A DNA stretch of 64,000 nucleotides, from assembly GCA_028386065.3 (NCBI GenBank), contig JAKUCV010002146.1, forward strand, positions 1-64,000, in the 5' to 3' direction. This stretch comes from Turnera subulata. Its lineage: Eukaryota > Streptophyta > Magnoliopsida > Malpighiales > Passifloraceae. Every line of letters begins with the position of its first letter. The first letter of the stretch is position 1. The translations under genes were made by a program, and so were the position numbers. The notes under the pieces are model-generated. The model saw nothing but the letters and a program-made list of their open reading frames with translations, was not told the origin of the DNA and ran no database searches. This document shows, one piece after another, positions 58,166-64,000 of this stretch.

Positions 58166-58239
58166 GACCGCATAGCGCAGTGGATTAGCGCGTTTGACTT
58201 CGGATCAAAAGGTCGTGGGTTCGACTCCCACTGCGGTCG
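58166..58239 (+). tRNA. tRNA-Arg (anticodon TCG)
   Basis: The 74-nt sequence folds as a standard cloverleaf. A 7-bp acceptor stem pairs GACCGCA with TGCGGTC and leaves a G discriminator. The D arm is GCGC...GCGC. The anticodon arm TTTGA-CTTCGGA-TCAAA has TCG at 58200-58202, and the T arm is GTGGG-TTCGACT-CCCAC. There is no intron. Box A (TAGCGCAGTGG) and box B (GGTTCGACTCC) are intact, and a TTTT terminator follows at 58240-58243. It reads CGA codons (and possibly others by wobble). It looks functional and matches known plant nuclear tRNA-Arg. Confidence 0.97.
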
Positions 58240-58243
58240 TTTT
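58240..58243 (+). terminator. RNA polymerase III terminator of the tRNA gene
   Basis: TTTT directly after the discriminator base of the tRNA. Confidence 0.8.
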
Positions 58244-58860
58244 GGTAATTCATATTTTATTCTGTAAAATTTTGGTGTCCACTAAAATTGAAATATTTTC
58301 TCAACTCACAAAATTCTTAAATCCAATAAATTTTAAAAATTCTGAAAACCCCTAAAATTAAAATTCATATTAAAAAGTGTTAACTTCATTCTAGACTCCA
58401 CTGTTTTCTCTGTTTTCCTCTTCTTTGTAAATATTTGCCTTCCTTTTCTTTTACCCTAAATAAGTGGTAGATTTTCGTTATTTTAGTGGCAACTTATCTC
58501 TACTCTTTAGAGTAGTTCTTTTGGGTGCTCCTCATGATGATTCACAGTGGTTGCAGCAGCCATGTTCTTAAGGTATGTGTAGAATTTTCTCTGTTTCTTT
58601 TTACAGGCCATGAAGACTCTCCCCTCTCTGGTTATGCCTTTGTTGAAAGGTAGTTTGGGACTTGTGGTGCCTCAATTTGCCCCCACTCCTTTGGCGTGAC
58701 CGAGATGCCCGTGATGCCCGAGCTGCACGCGCCTCAGCAGATGATAGCGATGATTCAATGGTGGACCCAGAAGAAGCCAATCTCAGTCCGAGTCACGAGA
58801 CCATTAATAAATAATGGTTCTCTTTTATCATTATCTGAGTCTGTATAATAAATAAAGTGG
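58244..58860. other. Spacer with possible retroelement coding relic
   Basis: At about 58677-58813 a short open stretch would read LWRDRDARDARAARAS and end at TAA. It is low complexity and could be the end of an old retroelement ORF, but I cannot assign it. Confidence 0.3.
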
Positions 58861-59143
58861 GAATCTGTTGTCCCCCACTACTTTGCTTTATGTCGTGTCT
58901 GTGGTCATGATACCACTTAGTCTCGTCTTATTACTTCAATAATTAAGTCTGTGATGTAAGCAGTGATGTAAGTTGGAAGAGACCCCCAACTATAAATATA
59001 AGGGTTTTCAAGTTGTAAGGATCAGAGGACATGTTCTGATTCAATCCTTATCTTTGTATAATAAACTATGGCTTTCTAAAACACTCTCTTCTTGGTTTTC
59101 GAACACTCTTAGCTTAGGATTATGAAACTGATTCATGATCTTC
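58861..59143 (+). mobile_element. Possible LTR-like fragment
   Basis: The stretch has a TATAAATATAAGG element near 58990 and an AATAAA signal about 75 bp later (near 59069), with a CAATCCTTATCTTTG between them, an LTR-like arrangement of promoter and polyadenylation signal. No paired LTR, target duplication or primer-binding site was found. It ends at the hairpin described next. Confidence 0.35.
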
Positions 59144-59383
59144 TTGATCCTGCAAAGAACGATCTTTTAGATTAACTGGGTTACAAAAAGGCTTGAGATT
59201 TGATTGCCATCTTGAGTATGGATCCTTCTATCTCGCCTGAGTAATCAGTTAGCCCGAAGGATCCTGCAAAATGGCTAACTGATTACTCAGGCGAGATAGA
59301 AGGATCCATACTCAAGATGGCAATCAAATCTCAAGTCCTTTTGTAACCCAGTTAATCTAAAGGATCGTTCTTTGCAGGATCAA
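59144..59383. repeat. Near-perfect inverted repeat, 111-bp arms
   Basis: Arms 59144-59254 and 59273-59383 are inverse complements with three mismatches, separated by 18 bp. The spacer repeats GGATCCTGCAAA, which also occurs at the outer arm end. An RNA of this region would form one long, almost perfect hairpin. The 11-mer TCAATCCTTAT occurs both at 59041-59051 and at the right arm's end (59380-59390), which may record how the inverted copy arose. Confidence 0.95.
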
Positions 59384-59540
59384 TCCTTATGTCATAGGAT
59401 CACCTGCCATGGAATTTCTGTATTTTGGCTTTATAATAGATTTAGATAGTTTTCTACTCTACCTACCTCATGTGCTGGGGACTGTCTGTGTACTGTACCG
59501 TTGAATGAAATGAATCTATCCCCTTTCATCAAAAAAAAAA
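59384..59540 (+). mobile_element. LINE 3' end with A-tail (relic)
   Basis: The sequence up to GAATGAAATGAATCTATCCC, then CTTTCATC and an A-run at 59530-59540, looks like a plant LINE 3' UTR and tail. No coding part is attached, since the hairpin replaces what should lie upstream. Its TCATC-A tail resembles the micro-insertion at 14968. Confidence 0.5.
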
Positions 59541-59901
59541 GAGTCTAAAATCTTAAACTATTAAGTCTTAAAGATATTTAACAATCATTGTTACTCAATA
59601 CGTCAGCAATACCCATACACGTCAGAAAATTTTTGATTTCCGCATTAATAATTCAAACGCCACCGGCAACTCTCACCCGCACCCCAAAGCAAACTCTTCC
59701 CCTCCCCACAATCGCGGCCTCCGCCTCCGCCGCGGGCCGCCACTCCAATTCGCACCCCCACACACCTATTGACTGTTTTCTCTTTCTTCCACCTGCGCCG
59801 CCGCATCTACCTTCCTCTTTCCCCTCCCAAAGAGCGCACCCAGCCATTCCTCCTCCCCTCTCTGCCCAACTTCCTCTCTGATATGCTGCCATAGCAAAAA
59901 C
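59541..59901. other. Promoter and leader of the gene at 59902
   Basis: The sequence turns CT- and CG-rich from about 59650, typical of a 5' UTR or promoter-proximal region. No separate gene is supported. Confidence 0.4.
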
Positions 59902-60390
59902 ATGTTAGGCCTCAATTCTCCCTTGCAACCATCAATCCTTCCAAGACCCATATCTCCTCCTCAACCCTGCTCCTTCCCTTCTCTCTCCTTCCCTCTCAAG
60001 ACCCATCCAAGAGGAAGAAGAAATCTTCTTTTGTCACAGAACAACACCAACAACAACAACAACCTAACCCAGGAACAACGACCTCCTCAAGAACCCAAAC
60101 AAGGGTCCACTGGCAACAACAGCGGCATTAATGGCGGTAACGGTGATGATGACGGCGAGTCGGGGAAAGATCAACGGCCGCCGCCCTTGTTCAATGTGAA
60201 GTGGAGTGATCTGCTGTTTGACCCAGATCCCGACAACATCTTGGCTGTCGGGTTGGCTGGTCTGCTCACGTGGGCAAGCGTACAAGTCCTCTGGCAATTG
60301 TTCTTCATCTCCTTGGCTATTCTTGTGGCTGCGCTTAAGTACTCTTTCATTGCTGCTCTGCTTATTTTCATCCTCATTACCCTTCTTTAG
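59902..60390 (+). CDS. Small plastid-type membrane protein of unknown function
   Basis: 162 residues in one exon. The first 40-45 residues are rich in Ser, Pro and Arg and poor in acidic residues (PRPISPPQPCSFPSLSFP), as in a chloroplast transit peptide. An Asn/Gln/Gly-rich linker with an acidic patch (about residues 46-92) follows. Then comes KWSDLLFDPDPDNILAVGLA and a 50-residue hydrophobic end (113-162) that could form two membrane helices. The C-terminus is inside the second helix. The DPDPDNILAVGL block looks conserved in plants but I cannot name the family. Inference: an inner envelope or thylakoid protein. Confidence 0.8.
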   Translation: MLGLNSPLQPSILPRPISPPQPCSFPSLSFPLKTHPRGRRNLLLSQNNTNNNNNLTQEQRPPQEPKQGSTGNNSGINGGNGDDDGESGKDQRPPPLFNVKWSDLLFDPDPDNILAVGLAGLLTWASVQVLWQLFFISLAILVAALKYSFIAALLIFILITLL

Positions 60391-61936
60391 GCTCAAATTT
60401 GAGCTCTTTGATACTACTTAATGTTATGGTGCAATTGGAATCATGCTTTGGTTCTTGCAATGAAATTTGTGGAAATGTATTTTTGGGGTTTCTTCTGATG
60501 TTTATCATTATTATTTGGTGCCGCAAGGTTGGTTTGGATAGTGTAGGGAATGGTGTAGATTTGAACGATTGAGTATGGGATGACTAGTATAACCATCAAT
60601 TTCATTGCCTCCATTAAGAACGAAGCTTCAATCCCCAATTGAACTGAAACTGAAAATTTGGAGGAGCAACAGAGGCTTGAGTTTAGTGTTTACTGTGTTC
60701 CTCCTGGTGCGCATAATTTGAAGGGTTTCCGCTATTCAGGCTTGAAAGAGTAAATACCGGAGTCATTAAGGAGGTGGAGACGATTTGATGGAGCAGTTGT
60801 GTGGTGTTGAGGCTTCACCTTTTGGTTTGAAGTAGGAATTAGCATTCTCATCATGCAGTCAGGAGTTTCTGAAATCTGTGCTGTGCAGTCATGCCCCTGT
60901 CCATAGAGTAGAGAGTAGAGACATTGCTTGGCTTAGGCTCGTAATTAAACACTGGAGCTTGGTTGGAATATCAACATGAGTAGAAATGTGTTACACTCTT
61001 AACCTCTTACGAATCTCTTCGACTGTATTCATCAACTTGTAAACCGCAGATCCCTGGATTCATCTTCCTCTAAAATGATTGCTTGAACAAATTATCATGT
61101 TCTTGACGATTTTTTTAGCGTAATATCTTGCTAAGATTTTCATTCACCTATGATTCTCTTAACCGGCTCCTTAGCGCTGATGATATGTTGTTGTCGTCAG
61201 TGATTTACATTTATTAGCTAATTTTAGGGGTTGGTCAAAGTTACATTCCCGTAGACGTCTCCCAAATTCTTACATCCCATACTGCGCATGTTAGGAATCC
61301 TGAAGATGGAACATACCTGAAAAGATGGTAAATACAAAGAAACCAAATTTTGGGTTCGCCTCCTTGCCTGAACCTTGCAACCCGACTTTTTTCGAGGGTC
61401 AGCTAAAAGGACACCGGTTTGTAGGTTGGGCTACGGTGCATGCAAAAGTCCTAAGTTCTAACAAAGGGTTCTTATCCATGACAAAAAATAGAAGATGGTA
61501 TACTAGCGGTCATATAATAAGGAACCAAACAAAACACACAAGAAAGAAAGATCAGATGCTAAATGATCGCAAATCAAACATAAGGAACGCAACAACTATT
61601 TCGGGTGTTACATTTTCTATTTCTTATACTGTTGAAATCTGGGTAGAGGGAATGTTAAATAATATGAACAATACAGCAACAACATGAAGAGGCAGAAGTC
61701 AAGGGCTCGATGAAAACAAAACTTTATTGCTCTCAAAAGACTCCTAAATACAGCTTAATGGTACTTTGTAGTCAGGGAGCAGGAGAGCCCCGCACAAAAC
61801 TCCTTTCTACTTGGCCTGTGCACAAGATAGATAAAAAGGAATAAGCATCCTTCAACTTTTATTGAAGAATAATCAAAGCTAAAATAGAATAACAATAAAT
61901 ACCAAAACTGCTCTTTCAGAGGAACCGGCTAGAGAC
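60391..61936. other. Intergenic spacer between convergent genes
   Basis: 3' flanks of the plastid-type gene and of the NIFK-like gene. The frame at 61325-61687 is open for 120 codons but has no protein-like pattern. No repeat or RNA gene is recognised. Confidence 0.45.
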
Positions 61937-63877
61937 CTAGTCATCAAACTTGATCTTCTTCGGAACAGAATTATAGCCCTCCTGTCAGAAAACAAGAAAA
62001 CAGTCAATATTTAAGAAAAAAAAGGTTATAGAGGGGTCATAATTTTGTTATACAGCAAAATGCACTGACCAGAAGACATTTGTTAGAAAGTGCACAGATG
62101 GTTTGAACAATGTCACAAAATTCGAACATATATTTGTGAAAGCTCAAACCAAATCTTGACACAAGCAAATTACATCTCATATCTGCTTTGTGTCGTGAAT
62201 TTTTCAGTTTTCCCAGTTTGTAGATGGAAGTAAAAAGGAAGAAAAGGCATCTTACAATTGCCGGACACTCATAGTCAAGACCCTCAGCCTCTATCATCCT
62301 TCGTCGCTTCTGATCTCGCTTCATAATCTTTGCCAAAACTTTCCTGTGCTCGTCAAGGGTTCTTTCCTGCATGGTCATAGAACAAAGGAGATAGAGTATT
62401 GTACAAAGGAAAGGCGGACTCATTGTCTACAATACCAAAATCACATTTTACCTTATTCATCCGTTTTCGTTCAACAGCAACCTGGTCCACAGTTTGGAAT
62501 TTATAGTTAAAACCTTTCCACCTGTGTATCCACATCATTAAAGATACATAAGCATGGCATAAAAGTTAGGAGAGATCAAACAACAAGGCATTCACTCTAA
62601 TGGCCTTGTGGCCAGTGTAGTAACACTTCCCTACCACTAAGGATTTAGGACACTAAGTCCTAGATAAAAATTAAAAGATAGATTTCTTACAGTTTTGGAT
62701 GAACATTCTCAGGGGGGACGAGATAGACTTGCAAAAGATGCTCAAACAACAGATAATTATGCATACAATCAGCAACCACTTCTGCCACCTGCAATCAGAG
62801 GAGGTTTTAGAGATCATCAAGAGACAACAACTAGTGTTTGGCAGTATATTCAATCCAAATGAATCCAACCTCAGGATCCTCAAATTGAATGAACCCATAG
62901 TGCTTCGATTTTCCTGTCTGCGACACAACCAAACAGAAGGAAAATCAATACATGAATGCCAAACAAGAACCATTGCTATCGAAACTGACATTGAAATCAT
63001 TCCAAAACATATCAAGACGAGGCGGACTAGATTGATATGGAACCCCGGCCCGGTAGGAATCCTCTAAGCAATACCTTCAGTGAACCCTCAGTAACAAAGT
63101 ATTCTAAAGGCTCACAATATTCTGCTCAATTCCATTACACCCCTAAACACAAAATCAAACCTATAACTACAGAAATAGTCCTACAAAAACAAAATAATTA
63201 TTGAAAAAAGTTGAAATGTAGTCTGACCACACATCTAACAAGCTAGTAACATCCTTAAACATTCAAGACCAAACAATGTAAGCGACAAACTTATTAACGT
63301 TTTCCACATTCCACTCACTAAAGAAACAATCCTAAAAGCAAAAAGGCGGCATTCGATCAACACATTAACGCATCCAAGGCAAGTTTTGAAGACAAACCTT
63401 TTTATTCCTGGCAATCCTTAGCCTCTTGATCTTACCAAACTGTGAAAAGTAAGCTACACCAAGCACACAGACACCACCAATCAGCACAATCAAAATATCA
63501 GAAAAAAAACGTAAATAAGCAGCAGAATCAACTAAAATCAACAAAACAAACGAAACCCACCTTGCATTTCTTCTTCATAGAAACCATGAGGTATTCTGCC
63601 AACATACACCACAGTAGCTGTGTTTTTCTTCTCTTTCTGCTCCGGAAGCTTTCGACCCGGCCCGCCCTCTATTGGCTGTTAAAAGCAAACAAACCCACAA
63701 ATAAGCGAAACCAACGATTCAAAATCTAACTGCGAAAAAAGAAGGATTATTACACACAATTCAAAAAAAACCCACCAAGAAATCGGCTGATTCTGATGTT
63801 GTTTTGGACAATTGAGACGCTGAGGAAGAAACCTTCTGCAGCTTCTTCTTTAACGCTTTCTTCGCCTTGGCGCCCAT
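61937..63877 (-). CDS. NIFK/Nop15-like nucleolar RNA-binding protein (MKI67 FHA domain-interacting type)
   Basis: Eight exons, all in frame with GT/AG borders: 63776-63877, 63561-63675, 63398-63453, 62870-62917, 62691-62788, 62452-62521, 62256-62366, 61937-61981, giving 214 residues. A Lys-rich N-terminus (AKAKKALKKKLQK) precedes one RRM at about 55-135, with RNP2 VYVGRI (57-62) and RNP1 KHYGFIQF (96-103), including GFYEEEMQ and FGKIKRLRIARN as in NIFK/Nop15. A basic C-terminal part (RTLDEHRKVLAKIMKRDQKR) ends VPKKIKFDD. The yeast homologue Nop15 acts in large-subunit rRNA processing, so a nucleolar ribosome-assembly role is likely. Human NIFK also binds Ki-67, which plants lack. Confidence 0.93.
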
Positions 63878-64000
63878 GGAGGTCTGTTTGGTTGCTTAGA
63901 AAACGAAGGAAAGTAGGGCAAAAAAAGAGCAGGAAAAAAATCGAAGCCTAGGGTGGAAGAGAGAAGCGAGAGAGAAAAACGGGGCTGTATATAAATTATA
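63878..64000 (-). promoter_or_regulatory. Leader and promoter start of the NIFK-like gene
   Basis: The minus strand carries CT-rich leader sequence (TCTCTCGCTTCTCTC, about 63960-63975) and an AT stretch, TATAATTTATATACAG, at the window edge 110-123 bp upstream of ATG 63877, which may act as a TATA region. Confidence 0.4.

Noticed and set aside
61325..61687. 120-codon open frame between convergent genes
   Set aside because: Composition looks random, with no motif and no splice or promoter context.
1..64000. CRISPR arrays, operons, phage or bacterial mobile elements
   Set aside because: Nothing of this kind is present; the window is clearly plant nuclear DNA.

Overview
The window is nuclear DNA of a flowering plant. 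Genes carry introns with GT/AG borders, the AT-rich spacers hold SINEs, a LINE, a solo LTR and a hairpin MITE, and one nuclear-type tRNA gene is present. The protein families (UGT94-type glycosyltransferases, a CYP77A-type P450, a PETAL LOSS-like trihelix factor, a DUF7745-type protein) point to a eudicot. A rosid, perhaps Rosaceae, is my inference and not proven here. Coding starts below are real ATG codons; several long open frames begin only at TTG and were trimmed.

Layout. 1-5 kb: the end of a long LTR (minus strand) lies directly inside ORF1 of an L1-type LINE whose ORF2 is broken only by four TAG codons. 5.6-20.3 kb: two minus-strand UGT94-like genes flank an ALA-interacting-subunit (CDC50/ALIS) gene of eight exons, a 2,246-bp solo LTR with a TTAAT target duplication, a SINE stacked on that LTR's edge, and an F-box gene. 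A second, minus-strand SINE follows. 23-29 kb: a five-exon coiled-coil protein gene and a single-exon gene of unknown function. 29.3-35.8 kb: a long gene-poor spacer with two tandem duplications. 36-39 kb: a membrane-anchored RING-H2 (ATL-type) gene with three short upstream ORFs. 40.5-44 kb: a 548-bp hairpin MITE and a frameshifted DUF7745-type pseudogene. 47-54.4 kb: a single-exon CYP77A-like gene and a two-exon PTL-like trihelix gene. 58-64 kb: tRNA-Arg(TCG), a 111-bp-arm near-perfect hairpin, a LINE tail, a small plastid-type membrane protein gene, and an eight-exon NIFK/Nop15-like RNA-binding protein gene.

The genes do not form one pathway; this is ordinary eukaryotic gene order. The two UGTs look like old tandem duplicates now separated by other genes and transposons. 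The most unusual signal is a set of tiny insertions, mostly 11-27 bp and one of about 62 bp, most of them ending in an A-run (or starting in a T-run) and each flanked by an 8-16 bp direct repeat. They look like retrotransposition events that captured little more than a LINE or SINE tail. For two of them an empty copy of the same site survives in a neighbouring tandem duplicate.
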